Source: a virus
DNA: 24,216 nt
Virus record (IMG/VR): IMGVR_UViG_3300022540_000694
Coordinates: 1 to 24,216 of that record
Reading direction: 5' to 3' (one strand)
Shown: positions 6,110 through 12,050 of the stretch, piece after piece
Layout of the letters: every line of letters starts with the position of its first letter
How positions within the stretch are numbered: position 1 is the first letter of the stretch
Made by a program: the position numbers and the translations under genes
The notes under the pieces: model-generated
What the model saw: only the letters and a program-made list of their open reading frames with translations
Database searches by the model: none
What the model was told of the DNA's origin: nothing

Positions 6110-6583
6110 TTACGTGACTTCACCCACCCCTACGGTTAGATATGTTTCAGTTTTAAGGAAAGTAACCCACCATGTTGAAGAACTGTGTTTTGTTTGGTAC
6201 GCTGTTTTTTGACCAAAAAGAGGTGGTACGGGAAAGCATGAAAGAATGCGGTTCAATGGTTTGTCATGAGTGTTCCACTTGAAAATCAGAACTCCATTTT
6301 GCTTCAGCACCCTGAACAATTCTCTTGTTGCACGGTACAATACAGGAATCACTTTTGATGCTCTGAGCGCCCCAAATTTTTTATAGAATATTCCATGTTG
6401 ACCCGGGTTTGTATGTGGTGGGTCAAAAACTACTAAGTGAAACGTCTCATCTGGAAATGGCAGGGCTTCAAAACTTGCTTGTATAGTAGGATGCACGTCC
6501 TTCTTTTTGTCAATATATACGGTGTCAACGTTATTTTTATCAAACCACATCATACGGCCACCCGCTGTCGCATCCAAAATCAA
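6110..6583 (-). CDS. SAM-dependent methyltransferase, DNA N6/N4-type motif
   Basis: 157 residues. TTG start overlapping the upstream stop (TTGA). Motif I is DATAGGRMMW at residues 4-13 and binds S-adenosylmethionine; D25 after the second strand (VYIDKK) fits the ribose-binding acidic residue; DPPH at 54-57 is the motif IV of amino-methylating enzymes. The catalytic core is complete but short and has no target-recognition domain, as in many phage versions. Probably methylates viral DNA against host restriction; an RNA or protein substrate cannot be excluded. Last gene of the 12002-6110 run. Confidence 0.85.
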   Translation of the reverse strand: MILDATAGGRMMWFDKNNVDTVYIDKKKDVHPTIQASFEALPFPDETFHLVVFDPPHTNPGQHGIFYKKFGALRASKVIPVLYRATRELFRVLKQNGVLIFKWNTHDKPLNRILSCFPVPPLFGQKTAYQTKHSSSTWWVTFLKTETYLTVGVGEVT

Positions 6584-6822
6584 ACAGTAACCAGCTCTCT
6601 CACGTTATAGCCCATTCCCGTCAGCTTATCCAAGAAGTGCCGCTGCTTACTGCCAACAAAAAAATGCTGAAACTGCACATGCCCACCGTTAAGCTGTCTT
6701 ATCTGGATGATTTTTTTGTGTGTTCCGCAGTGTGGGCATGGTATGTAGTAGGGGCGTCGGTTGATGCCGCGTATGCTGCCTATGACTGTTTTTGTTTTTT
6801 TGCAGAACGCCAAATACTTCAT
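6580..6822 (-). CDS. Zinc-binding hypothetical protein
   Basis: 80 residues from ATG at 6822, chosen for the ATGA overlap with the upstream stop instead of GTG 6837. Contains C7 (FCKK) and a CPHCGTHKK knuckle at about 29-37, suggesting a partial zinc ribbon, followed by a His-rich segment (GGHVQFQHFFVGSKQRHF). Coupled to the methyltransferase gene by TTGA. It may help target the methyltransferase, which is inference from adjacency only. Confidence 0.75.
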   Translation of the reverse strand: MKYLAFCKKTKTVIGSIRGINRRPYYIPCPHCGTHKKIIQIRQLNGGHVQFQHFFVGSKQRHFLDKLTGMGYNVRELVTV

Positions 6823-7058
6823 TGTTTGCCAAACCACCGCTCAAACCATTTTGCTGCTTTTTCTGGGTTGCACCAAGCAACTTTTCCTTTATGTGGTAGT
6901 GTCTTAGGATACAAAACTTCTGGGGATTCTTTTTTCGCTTCCTCAACAATCAATCTAATCCAATTTGAATGCACATACCCTTTTGGCAAATCTTTTGACG
7001 AAACATACGCCCCTTCATCAGCTTTTCTCAATCGTTTCTCAAATTCGCCTTCACTCAT
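6819..7058 (-). CDS. Hypothetical protein with C-terminal WFERWFG helix
   Basis: 79 residues. ATG preceded by GGTG. Shares the N-terminal E-K-R element, a central V-x-E-A-K segment and the C-terminal WF-x2-WFG-x-Q with the protein at 2732-3025, but is only moderately similar between them. The C-terminal helix (PEKAAKWFERWFGKQ) is amphipathic and aromatic. Function unknown. Confidence 0.8.
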   Translation of the reverse strand: MSEGEFEKRLRKADEGAYVSSKDLPKGYVHSNWIRLIVEEAKKESPEVLYPKTLPHKGKVAWCNPEKAAKWFERWFGKQ

Positions 7059-7061
7059 TTT

Positions 7062-7253
7062 TTACACCAATATGTAACTCTTCTCGTAGCAACTTGCATG
7101 ATACAACGTGCAGCTATTCCCATGATAGGTGCGCGTCACAGAGTCGCCGACTAAGATTTCATGTTTGCAGATGGGACAGTGGTCTTTGCCGAGGGCTTGG
7201 TATCGAGTTTTAACTTTTTGGGTTAGCGTGTAGGTGTAGACTGTAGCAACCAT
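7062..7253 (-). CDS. Treble-clef-like zinc microprotein
   Basis: 63 residues, ATG directly after an upstream TGA (in another frame). C26-x2-C29 (CPIC) followed by C48 and then H52-x2-C55 (YHASCYEK) gives a CxxC...HxxC arrangement of RING/PHD or treble-clef type. The N-terminal 20 residues are beta-rich and basic. A protein- or nucleic-acid-binding role is plausible. Confidence 0.75.
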   Translation of the reverse strand: MVATVYTYTLTQKVKTRYQALGKDHCPICKHEILVGDSVTRTYHGNSCTLYHASCYEKSYILV

Positions 7254-7257
7254 TCAG

Positions 7258-7482
7258 CTAATTCTCCTTCTGGGCATTTCCGCAACACCGCAAGATGTGT
7301 TTGAACCTGCTGGATTGGTTTCTCTTGGTGAGAAGAGAAGTCTTGTTGTGCTGTCTCGGAACCCGATTCTCTGATTGAGCCATTCTTTTCAAAATCTTAG
7401 AGTCCGTCATATCCCCGATTCTAACGCGGTTGTCGGCTTGTGAGCGTTGCCTACGCTTGTGCGCCTTCCCCAAACGATTCAC
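7258..7482 (-). CDS. Basic hypothetical protein
   Basis: 74 residues from a GTG that follows the upstream stop by three bases (TAAGAAGTGA), the same junction form as at neighbouring genes. Very rich in Arg, Lys, Gln and Asn, with C-terminal CCGNAQKEN. No clear domain. The basic N-terminus (GKAHKRRQRSQADNRVR) could bind nucleic acid. The junction is the main evidence for the start; the composition makes the call less certain than for its neighbours. Confidence 0.5.
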   Translation of the reverse strand: MNRLGKAHKRRQRSQADNRVRIGDMTDSKILKRMAQSENRVPRQHNKTSLLTKRNQSSRFKHILRCCGNAQKEN

Positions 7483-7485
7483 TTC

Positions 7486-7635
7486 TTAGCTTCCCCTATG
7501 TTCTTCAACGTCATGGCTTCCAAAAACTCCTGTCTCATCACATTTACTGCAAACATATTTTTTACATCCATAACAGAAAGCGCCCTCGTCACAAGGCTCG
7601 CCACAGAAATAACATTTCGGTTCAGAACCTGTCAC
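7486..7635 (-). CDS. Cys/His-rich zinc microprotein, 49 residues
   Basis: GTG start at 7635 overlapping the upstream stop (GTGA). Nearly one residue in six is Cys: CYFCGEPCDEGAFC, then YGCKKYVCSKCDETG, then two His near the end (GSHDVEEH). Spacing CxxC-x3-C-x5-CxxC-x4-CxxC-x9-H-x4-H fits two interleaved zinc sites, like B-box, MYND or ZZ fingers. Likely a protein-binding adaptor. Too small for common gene finders. Confidence 0.75.
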   Translation of the reverse strand: MTGSEPKCYFCGEPCDEGAFCYGCKKYVCSKCDETGVFGSHDVEEHRGS

Positions 7636-7784
7636 TTCTCATTCTTCCTATCTACTTCTTTCACGGTTACGTGACAACGCCCGCAACGGTAATGGAAGCT
7701 GTGACGACCCGCATATTGAATCTGGATTTTGTCGTCTTTGTCGCACTTTTGACAGATGATGTTTCTTCCGAAACGCGCCTTCAC
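7632..7784 (-). CDS. Zinc-ribbon microprotein, 50 residues
   Basis: GTG start at 7784 overlaps the upstream stop (GTGA) and its own TGA overlaps the next GTG (GTGA). C11-x2-C14 and C34-x2-C37 (CQKCDKDD, CGRCHVTV) separated by a basic, aromatic hairpin make a classic zinc ribbon. Rich in Arg and Lys, as expected for a nucleic-acid-binding ribbon. Confidence 0.75.
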   Translation of the reverse strand: MKARFGRNIICQKCDKDDKIQIQYAGRHSFHYRCGRCHVTVKEVDRKNEK

Positions 7785-7963
7785 TTCTTAGTCGCTCCCT
7801 TTGGAACTTTAAAATCGTCAAAACACTGCAAAGAACAAAAATCCAAGTTTCTATCACCATGAACCTTTTTCAGAAAGTCTCCACATTTCCCCCAAAACTT
7901 GACTTGCACATAGTCGTTTGTTCCTATTGGTATCGCCTTCTTACAAGTGTCACATACTCTCAC
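7781..7963 (-). CDS. Treble-clef-like zinc protein, 60 residues
   Basis: GTG start at 7963 overlaps the upstream stop (GTGA). C4-x2-C7 (CDTCKKAIPIG), C27 (WGKCGD), and C43-x3-C47 (LDFCSLQCFDDF) follow the pattern of small phage proteins with an N-terminal CxxC-x2-IP-x-G hairpin and a C-terminal C-x-x-x-C-F helix. This is a known layout of MYM/treble-clef-type zinc fingers. Function not known. Confidence 0.8.
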   Translation of the reverse strand: MRVCDTCKKAIPIGTNDYVQVKFWGKCGDFLKKVHGDRNLDFCSLQCFDDFKVPKGATKK

Positions 7964-7985
7964 TTCTCAGAAACCCCCACAAATT
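7960..7985 (-). repeat. 26-base near-repeat at a gene junction, copy 1 (copy 2 at 8219-8244)
   Basis: TCACTTCTCAGAAACCCCCA on the plus strand occurs at both sites, followed by C or G and AAATT. Read on the minus strand it encodes the C-terminal G-V-S-E-K and the GTGA stop/start overlap of two different genes. Confidence 0.75.
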
Positions 7986-8109
7986 CATGCTTGTTATCGT
8001 CACTTTTAGGACACCAACTTGGTTCGCGAGAGGAACTCGCTCCACACATTTCCATCAGTGCAATTAGGATTTGACGGTCAAAAGACACTCCGCAATGTTT
8101 ACACTTCAT
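7960..8109 (-). CDS. Zinc-knuckle microprotein, 49 residues
   Basis: ATG at 8109 has GGAG about ten bases upstream and overlaps the preceding stop (ATGA); its own stop overlaps the next GTG (GTGA). Starts MKCKHCGVSFDRQ (C3-x2-C6) with C22 and C33 later, enough for one zinc. Its C-terminus, EFVGVSEK, nearly equals KFLGVSEK at the end of the protein at 8219-8458; the DNA there is a 26-base near-repeat. Confidence 0.7.
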   Translation of the reverse strand: MKCKHCGVSFDRQILIALMEMCGASSSREPSWCPKSDDNKHEFVGVSEK

Positions 8110-8222
8110 TTTACTTTCTCCCATCTTGTTCGTTTTGTGAAACTGTCAAAAACCAAGCGATAGATTACCCCATCTTTTTCAACGATTGCATTCCAAAAGA
8201 AGTCTGTTCCAAGAACTTTCAC
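8106..8222 (-). CDS. 38-residue beta-rich microprotein
   Basis: GTG at 8222 overlaps the upstream stop (GTGA) and its stop overlaps the next ATG (ATGA), so it fits its slot to the base on both sides. The translation starts MKVLGTDFFWNAIVEKDGVI and ends FTKRTRWEKVK, a probable beta-hairpin pair with a basic end. No cysteine. Function unknown. Confidence 0.65.
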   Translation of the reverse strand: MKVLGTDFFWNAIVEKDGVIYRLVFDSFTKRTRWEKVK

Positions 8223-8244
8223 TTCTCAGAAACCCCCAGAAATT
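8219..8244 (-). repeat. 26-base near-repeat at a gene junction, copy 2
   Basis: Same sequence as 7960-7985 with one clear mismatch (G for C at the position after the shared 20 bases). The two copies bracket two microgenes (8106-8222 and 7960-8109), consistent with duplication or recombination between junctions. Confidence 0.75.
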
Positions 8245-8458
8245 TGTCAAGTAGCCACTTAATTGTTTCACATCTGCTTCCATAACTGTTTTTGAAATGG
8301 TCTATGCATTCTTGTGTGATTTGTTTGGGTTGTTGCAGTTCCTCTGCGAGAGCCTCGACTTTGTCGTTAATCTGAGCTAAATCCTTCCATGTTGGATTTC
8401 CCTCTTTAATAGCGATTTCATGGCATAATTCTTGAATTTCTATTAGTGTTGATTTCAT
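8219..8458 (-). CDS. Helical hypothetical protein
   Basis: 79 residues, ATG overlapping the upstream stop (ATGA). Mostly helical: about 3-19, 23-43 and 46-72, with C12, C51 and C63 not arranged as a ribbon. Its stop overlaps the GTG of the next gene within the shared repeat. Family unknown. Confidence 0.75.
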   Translation of the reverse strand: MKSTLIEIQELCHEIAIKEGNPTWKDLAQINDKVEALAEELQQPKQITQECIDHFKNSYGSRCETIKWLLDKFLGVSEK

Positions 8459-8688
8459 AGTAGGTGTTTCAACTCCTCAAAACGTCCTTGCACTTCTTTC
8501 TCTAGTAGGCACTTCTTGTTGGCTTTGCCCAACGGCTCAACAAACCTACAACCGCCTCGCCGTAGTTTCCAGCAAATCTTAGGAACTATCGTTTGAATGG
8601 AAGGATGTAAGAGTGTGGCTTTGCATTCCAGCTTAACTGTTTCTCGTGCGGCTGGACACCACATGTCTATGACTACAAGTTTACTCAT
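8455..8688 (-). CDS. Cys-containing hypothetical protein
   Basis: 77 residues from ATG at 8688, which overlaps the end of the upstream gene by 8 bases (ATGAGTAA). An in-frame start at 8853 would bury almost all of that gene and is rejected. Begins MSKLVVIDMWCPAARETVKL; cysteines at 11, 22, 39, 46 and 59 are single, not paired. A beta-rich first half precedes a basic middle (KICWKLRRGGCRF). Function unknown. Confidence 0.65.
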   Translation of the reverse strand: MSKLVVIDMWCPAARETVKLECKATLLHPSIQTIVPKICWKLRRGGCRFVEPLGKANKKCLLEKEVQGRFEELKHLL

Positions 8689-8866
8689 TGTTCTTACGCC
8701 ACCTTCTGTTTGCTTCAATATACAAATCTTTATGTTTTCTTCGATATGCTCTACGATAGTTTGGATTTTTCTCTCGCCATTTACGGTGCATTTCACGAAC
8801 TTCGTCTTTGTGTTCCCGACAGTATGCTTGATAGGATGCCTTGTATTTTTCATAACGCGTTGCCAT
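8681..8866 (-). CDS. Arg/Lys/Tyr-rich helical protein
   Basis: 61 residues; ATG overlaps the upstream stop (TAATG). Regularly spaced Tyr, Arg, Lys and Trp (YQAYCREHKDEVREMHRKW, NPNYRRAYRRKHKD) resemble the repeated helical lead-in of some phage HNH endonucleases, but no HNH core follows. Could be a nucleic-acid-binding fragment of such a gene or a stand-alone protein. Confidence 0.75.
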   Translation of the reverse strand: MATRYEKYKASYQAYCREHKDEVREMHRKWREKNPNYRRAYRRKHKDLYIEANRRWRKNNE

Positions 8867-9369
8867 TATTTCTCTCCTTCTTTTAGCAAAACAGCCTTTT
8901 CTTCCCCAACCAAACCCTCAAGTTTCTGCTCAATAACTCTAAATCGCTGTTGCAAGAGACTATAATTTGTTGCCCATGAAAGCTCCTTATCATGTCTGTC
9001 TCGATTTTTAACTATCTCAAGGATTTCTGAAAGCCTACCCTCAAACTCATCTATTTGCTTCTGTCTTTCTGTGCATAATTTAGCCCAATGTTTAGACCAT
9101 TTTTTCTCTTTTTGGCGTTCTTTTCTCAAGTAAGAATTTCGTTCTTTCAAGTCTGCGATTTGCTTCTTCGCACGGTCTCTTTCTTGCGCAACCTTCCCAT
9201 ACATCTTGTTGTAATAATCACACTTCTTGAGCAACGGCAAAACATCTTTTACTTTTACGAATTTTCCATGAATCCTATTCATTTTTCTGTAATCTTTACC
9301 TAAGCCCCAAAATAACATTTTTATTTCTTCGTAGGTTTTGGCTTGTTTTTTCACAGACTCAACGGTCAT
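8866..9369 (-). CDS. Coiled-coil protein
   Basis: 167 residues, the largest in its part of the block. ATG overlaps the upstream stop (ATGA). Residues about 58-160 are almost continuous charged helix with Leu/Ile spacing (QERDRAKKQIADLKERNSYL, LSEILEIVKNRD). N-terminal 45 residues are more mixed and could be a small domain. No enzyme motif. Probably a scaffold, dimeric regulator or host-interaction protein. Confidence 0.8.
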   Translation of the reverse strand: MTVESVKKQAKTYEEIKMLFWGLGKDYRKMNRIHGKFVKVKDVLPLLKKCDYYNKMYGKVAQERDRAKKQIADLKERNSYLRKERQKEKKWSKHWAKLCTERQKQIDEFEGRLSEILEIVKNRDRHDKELSWATNYSLLQQRFRVIEQKLEGLVGEEKAVLLKEGEK

Positions 9370-9650
9370 TCAGTCTTCATCTCCTCTCTTACCTCTGCTG
9401 GAATCATCCACAGCAAACGGAAGTAGCTCACGATAAGCCAGCCCACATACGCCAACCCGCCCACAGCCATCACCACTTCAGCCCATGCAACAAGTAGGTT
9501 AGACTCTGCGCCCTTCAAGTAAACGCTGTTAGCCACGATGTTCCAGTGAACTGTGAACTGGAAGTACGCGGCGAATCCGATGCAGCTTAACCCGAGAATG
9601 TGGAGTATGATGTGTAGTTTTGTGTTAAGTTTTAGTGGTAAATGCGTCAC
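9366..9650 (-). CDS. Two-pass membrane protein
   Basis: 94 residues, GTG start overlapping the upstream stop (GTGA). Hydrophobic segments at about 12-34 and 52-76, separated by a short polar loop, with an acidic C-terminal tail (AEVREEMKTE). Only membrane protein of the large minus-strand run. Early viral membrane proteins often act in exclusion or host modification, but nothing here decides. Confidence 0.75.
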   Translation of the reverse strand: MTHLPLKLNTKLHIILHILGLSCIGFAAYFQFTVHWNIVANSVYLKGAESNLLVAWAEVVMAVGGLAYVGWLIVSYFRLLWMIPAEVREEMKTE

Positions 9651-9817
9651 TTCTCTGTGTACTCCTCAAGCTCTAAATGTACGAGAAACTCTATGATTCT
9701 CTCACGCCAATACTGGAAGTCGTCAAGTGACATTTCCTTGTCTATTTCAACGCGCACCTTCGTTCTGCTTCCATCTTGGTAGACGTAGCAGTGATAGTTT
9801 TCACCCGACAAACTCAC
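9647..9817 (-). CDS. Small hypothetical protein
   Basis: 56 residues from GTG at 9817, chosen because AAGGAGAG lies seven bases upstream and it follows the previous TGA by one base. ATG 9847 is the longer alternative but would overlap the upstream gene by 29 bases. The translation reads as two beta strands (NYHCYVYQDG, TKVRVEID) and a helix about 29-50 (LDDFQYWRERIIEFLVHLEL), an alpha-beta fold like small dsRBD or ferredoxin-like units. Ends TEK then the GTGA junction. Confidence 0.75.
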   Translation of the reverse strand: MSLSGENYHCYVYQDGSRTKVRVEIDKEMSLDDFQYWRERIIEFLVHLELEEYTEK

Positions 9818-9818
9818 T

Positions 9819-10187
9819 TCAAATCTCTCCTTGAAAGTCCTTATCATCCAACCGTGCCTTCAAACCGCCAAAACTAAAAAAGCTCTCCCTAAGAATCACC
9901 TGTTCACCATGCCCCTCATAGTTGCATGGAAACCCAAACGTGCCAAAATCATACACCGACGTGTGATAGTGACCTTCGCCTTTCACGTCTAAAACAACGT
10001 AGTGAACCTTGTGACTTTCTAGCCATTCTAGTATGGGTTTGCTGATTCCCCACCCATGCCACATGCGAAAGAAATGTTTGTCTCGTTTGCGACGACTCTT
10101 ATAGACGGTGTGCCCTGCTACGTTGGTTAGGTGTCCGACTTTGCGTCCGTTTATGAGGAAATTGCCGTTGTCGTACTCAAAGGTCAA
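9819..10187 (-). CDS. Hypothetical alpha/beta protein
   Basis: 122 residues from TTG overlapping the upstream stop (TTGA), with GGTGAG upstream. The centre (PILEWLESHKVHYVVLDVKG, then EGHYHTSVYDFG) alternates a helix and strands and carries conserved-looking Asp, Lys, Glu and His residues (D-x-K-G-E-G-H-Y-H) that could form a small active site. N-terminal strands (FEYDNGNFLINGRKVGHL) precede an Arg-rich loop. A D-x-K pattern also occurs in restriction-like nucleases, but the fold is not evident. Unassigned. Confidence 0.8.
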   Translation of the reverse strand: MTFEYDNGNFLINGRKVGHLTNVAGHTVYKSRRKRDKHFFRMWHGWGISKPILEWLESHKVHYVVLDVKGEGHYHTSVYDFGTFGFPCNYEGHGEQVILRESFFSFGGLKARLDDKDFQGEI

Positions 10188-10660
10188 TACTTGCTCACCC
10201 GACGCATAATCACATTCGTGTCTTCACTTAGCCAATAGTAACAGCCTGATTCTTTATGGCCTAGAACGTGCTTGCCCGTCTTCTGCACAGCTAAGATAGC
10301 GTTTCGTAGGTTGTGGTAGTCCCGTGTGCTCTCTACGTTCTGACCTGTGAATGGGTGGCGTTCGTAGGGGCCTTTTGGATTCTTTGGGGCGGGGATTGTT
10401 TCCCATTCTAAGTTCGCAGGGTTCCAGTTCACTACACTTAACGCGCCGCCAATTTCTACGGCATCTGGTATAGTTTCACTTTCAGCAACCTCTCTCTCCA
10501 CGGGTTTAGGCACTGCCTTAGCCATGTCTGACCTTTCTTCAAATCTGCCATTCTTATCCAACAACTTACGAATCATACGCGCCTCGTTACGCGCGCTTTC
10601 CACAAGGTTAAACCACGCCTTCATCTGTAACTCATCTATGTTGATTGTCTGTTTAGTCAT
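10184..10660 (-). CDS. Hypothetical protein
   Basis: 158 residues; ATG overlaps the upstream stop (ATGA). Residues 8-40 are a helix with many Arg, Glu and Asp. A Pro/Glu-rich linker (about 48-66) follows, then a mostly beta C-terminal half with Trp residues (VVNWNPANLEWETIPAPK). GCYYWLSEDTNVIMRR near the end is strand-like. No family recognised. Confidence 0.8.
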   Translation of the reverse strand: MTKQTINIDELQMKAWFNLVESARNEARMIRKLLDKNGRFEERSDMAKAVPKPVEREVAESETIPDAVEIGGALSVVNWNPANLEWETIPAPKNPKGPYERHPFTGQNVESTRDYHNLRNAILAVQKTGKHVLGHKESGCYYWLSEDTNVIMRRVSKY

Positions 10661-11022
10661 TCATTCACCTCCTCTTCTCCAATTGGACATTGCCAAAACG
10701 TTTTGAAGCTTTGTTTTGGTTCCCTACAAAAGGTGGAGTTCTTACAAATTGGAATATTTGTAGGACAAGTTATGGTGAAACCATCTTTTTTGGCTATGTA
10801 GCTTGTTCTATTTGTAGCAGTTCTGTTTTTAGTGAATGGTACACCGCAGATGCGTTGAATCTCAGCGATAAGGTTGCGATGTTTTTCTGTAAAATGTGTG
10901 GTTCTAAGAGCCAAAAGTACATGTCCTGTGTAAGGTGTAGTGAGTACACGAGCACGATAATTCTGCTCTGCAAGCGTGTTAGCCAAATCTACAGCCTTTT
11001 GAATAGTTGTCATCACTTTCAC
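10657..11022 (-). CDS. Hypothetical protein with C-terminal Cys cluster
   Basis: 121 residues from GTG at 11022: GGAGG lies seven bases upstream and the start overlaps the upstream stop (GTGA). Starts at 11037 and 11013 have worse spacing. N-terminal helix-strand part (MKVMTTIQKAVDLANTLAEQ) is followed by TGHVLLALRTTHFTEKHRNL. The last 40 residues contain four Cys (CPTNIPICKNSTFC, FWQCPIG), possibly an iron-sulfur or zinc site like the C-terminal cluster of some primases, but the rest is not primase-like. Confidence 0.75.
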   Translation of the reverse strand: MKVMTTIQKAVDLANTLAEQNYRARVLTTPYTGHVLLALRTTHFTEKHRNLIAEIQRICGVPFTKNRTATNRTSYIAKKDGFTITCPTNIPICKNSTFCREPKQSFKTFWQCPIGEEEVNE

Positions 11023-11186
11023 TTTTTCACCTCCCACACCCTAGCTCTCCAACCATGCAAATCATTTAACGCAAACGTTAACTGAATGAAGCTTGGCAGC
11101 AACAACCGCACAACAGGCAATGGCGCATGATTTATGACTGCTTGTAGCCAACGCCATGTTGCCTTCAACGTCAAAGTCCTAATCAC
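11019..11186 (-). CDS. 55-residue hydrophobic microprotein
   Basis: GTG at 11186; stop overlaps the next GTG (GTGA), which independently confirms the start of that gene. Residues about 21-42 (APLPVVRLLLPSFIQLTFAL) are hydrophobic with one Arg, a possible membrane or interfacial helix, flanked by Trp-rich ends. No other gene fits this 150-base gap. Function unknown. Confidence 0.6.
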   Translation of the reverse strand: MIRTLTLKATWRWLQAVINHAPLPVVRLLLPSFIQLTFALNDLHGWRARVWEVKK

Positions 11187-11187
11187 T

Positions 11188-11370
11188 TTATTCAATCCCC
11201 AAAATTTTATCTCGGTTCACATAGACTTTACCATCTACAACGATTATATCGTCACCCACTGAGAGTTGTTGCAGTTCCTCCCTAGTGGTCTCTAGCTTTA
11301 TTTGGTTCATCATACAGCATGGACATTTATCGTTGTATTCAAATCTCTTTCTGTTTAGGTTGTGTTTCAT
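11188..11370 (-). CDS. CPCC zinc-knuckle protein
   Basis: 60 residues; ATG immediately follows the upstream TAA. C16-x-C18-C19 (CPCCMM) is a knuckle with no second pair, so a dimer or metal-free fold is possible. The C-terminal half is beta-rich (DDIIVVDGKVYVNRDKIL). Unknown function. Confidence 0.7.
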   Translation of the reverse strand: MKHNLNRKRFEYNDKCPCCMMNQIKLETTREELQQLSVGDDIIVVDGKVYVNRDKILGIE

Positions 11371-11478
11371 TTAGATTTCTACCACCTTGAAGCAATGCAA
11401 ACACACATAATGCCCATCCTCAAAGCGCTTCATCATCTTACGCTTCACACCTTCCCGTTCACATGAGGGGCAATTCAC
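11371..11478 (-). CDS. 35-residue zinc-ribbon microprotein
   Basis: GTG at 11478 overlaps the upstream stop (GTGA) and has AAGGAGA upstream; TAA is followed directly by the next ATG. C3-x2-C6 and C26-x2-C29 (NCPSCERE, VCLHCFKV) form a complete, near-minimal zinc ribbon with a basic middle. One of the smallest supported genes here. Confidence 0.7.
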   Translation of the reverse strand: MNCPSCEREGVKRKMMKRFEDGHYVCLHCFKVVEI

Positions 11479-11615
11479 GTTTTCGTTTCTCCTTGAGATT
11501 CATATTCACTAAAAATTATGGCCTTGACAAGTTCCCCTAAAGCGTCTCTTTGCTCGAATGGCTCATCTGTTTCAATTGTGATAGTCGCTTTTTTCCAAGT
11601 AATTATTATTTTCAT
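11475..11615 (-). CDS. 46-residue microprotein
   Basis: ATG at 11615 (GGGAGA about 11 bases upstream); stop overlaps the next GTG (GTGA). Starts with a strand pair (MKIIITWKKATITIETDEP) and ends in a helix (DALGELVKAIIFSEYESQ), a compact beta-beta-alpha layout. No recognised family. Confidence 0.65.
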   Translation of the reverse strand: MKIIITWKKATITIETDEPFEQRDALGELVKAIIFSEYESQGETKT

Positions 11616-11619
11616 TGTC

Positions 11620-11847
11620 TCATTCTCTCCCTACCCTGGCTTCCAAAACTTGTTCAAGTTGTGTGCGTGGAAGAAAGAGATGGTCTTTTCCAGCCCAAAA
11701 ACTAAAGTCAGCCTGCGAACCATCATGTTGCACTGCAAGTTTGTAACGCTTTTTAGAGTGCCAATTTTTATTGGTAAGTTCCTGTAGTTTCTCGTAAGAG
11801 ATTTCTCGTACCGTTTTACCATCTGATAGTAACCAAAAACACTTCAT
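11620..11847 (-). CDS. Hypothetical protein
   Basis: 75 residues; ATG overlaps the upstream stop (ATGA). Two short strands (CFWLLSDGKTVREIS) and a helix (YEKLQELTNKNW) precede KLAVQHDGSQADFSFWAGKD. A second open frame in the same stretch (11631-11822) is a shadow. Second gene after the promoter at 12036, directly after the ribbon-helix-helix gene. Confidence 0.75.
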   Translation of the reverse strand: MKCFWLLSDGKTVREISYEKLQELTNKNWHSKKRYKLAVQHDGSQADFSFWAGKDHLFLPRTQLEQVLEARVGRE

Positions 11848-12002
11848 TGTGCCATTTCCTCCAAGACCTTGATAAGTCTTCGCAAAGCCACATCAGTCGT
11901 GCCAGTCCAAGTTAAACCAACAGTATCTGGAAGAAGCTGTCTAAGTTTTTTAAGTAGTTCAAGGTCAACGCGAAGCATTTGTGTTTTTTTTTCGTCTTGC
12001 AT
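11844..12002 (-). CDS. Ribbon-helix-helix DNA-binding protein, first gene of the long early operon
   Basis: 52 residues from ATG at 12002; stop overlaps the next ATG (ATGA). After a short polar start, TQMLRVDLELLKKLRQLLP gives the beta strand and first helix, and TTDVALRRLIKVLEEM the second helix, the full CopG/Arc-type fold at its usual minimal length. Such proteins bind operator DNA as dimers and often autoregulate. It sits directly behind the operon promoter, so it probably controls the minus-strand block and perhaps the divergent plus operon. Confidence 0.75.
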   Translation of the reverse strand: MQDEKKTQMLRVDLELLKKLRQLLPDTVGLTWTGTTDVALRRLIKVLEEMAQ

Positions 12003-12035
12003 TTCTTAACACAACTAAACAAAATGTAACAAGTA

Positions 12036-12046
12036 GTATATAAAAC
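12036..12046 (-). promoter_or_regulatory. TATA box of the long minus-strand operon, in a divergent intergenic region
   Basis: Minus strand reads GTTTTATATAC; expected transcript start near 12014, giving a 12-base leader to ATG 12002. The 172-base gap 12003-12174 also serves the plus-strand operon at 12175: the box can be read on the plus strand as TATATAAAAC, and ATTATACA at about 12079-12086 is another candidate. A 16-base sequence from here recurs at 12241. Confidence 0.6.
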
Positions 12047-12050
12047 CTTC

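Noticed and set aside
7648-7860. Minus-strand open frame of 70 codons
   Set aside because: It conflicts with the zinc-ribbon genes 7632-7784 and 7781-7963, which have matched GTGA overlaps and clear CxxC patterns.
6637-7862. Long plus-strand open frames at 6637-7077 and 7440-7862
   Set aside because: They run opposite to well-fitted minus-strand genes joined by overlaps, and their translations are Phe/Ser/His-rich, as expected for antisense of basic, charged proteins.
8597-8965. Plus-strand open frame of 122 codons
   Set aside because: Antisense to three overlapping minus-strand genes; Ser/Phe/Cys-rich composition; no ribosome site.
10690-11085. Plus-strand open frame of 131 codons
   Set aside because: Antisense to 10657-11022 and 11019-11186, whose mutual GTGA overlap and ribosome site are convincing.
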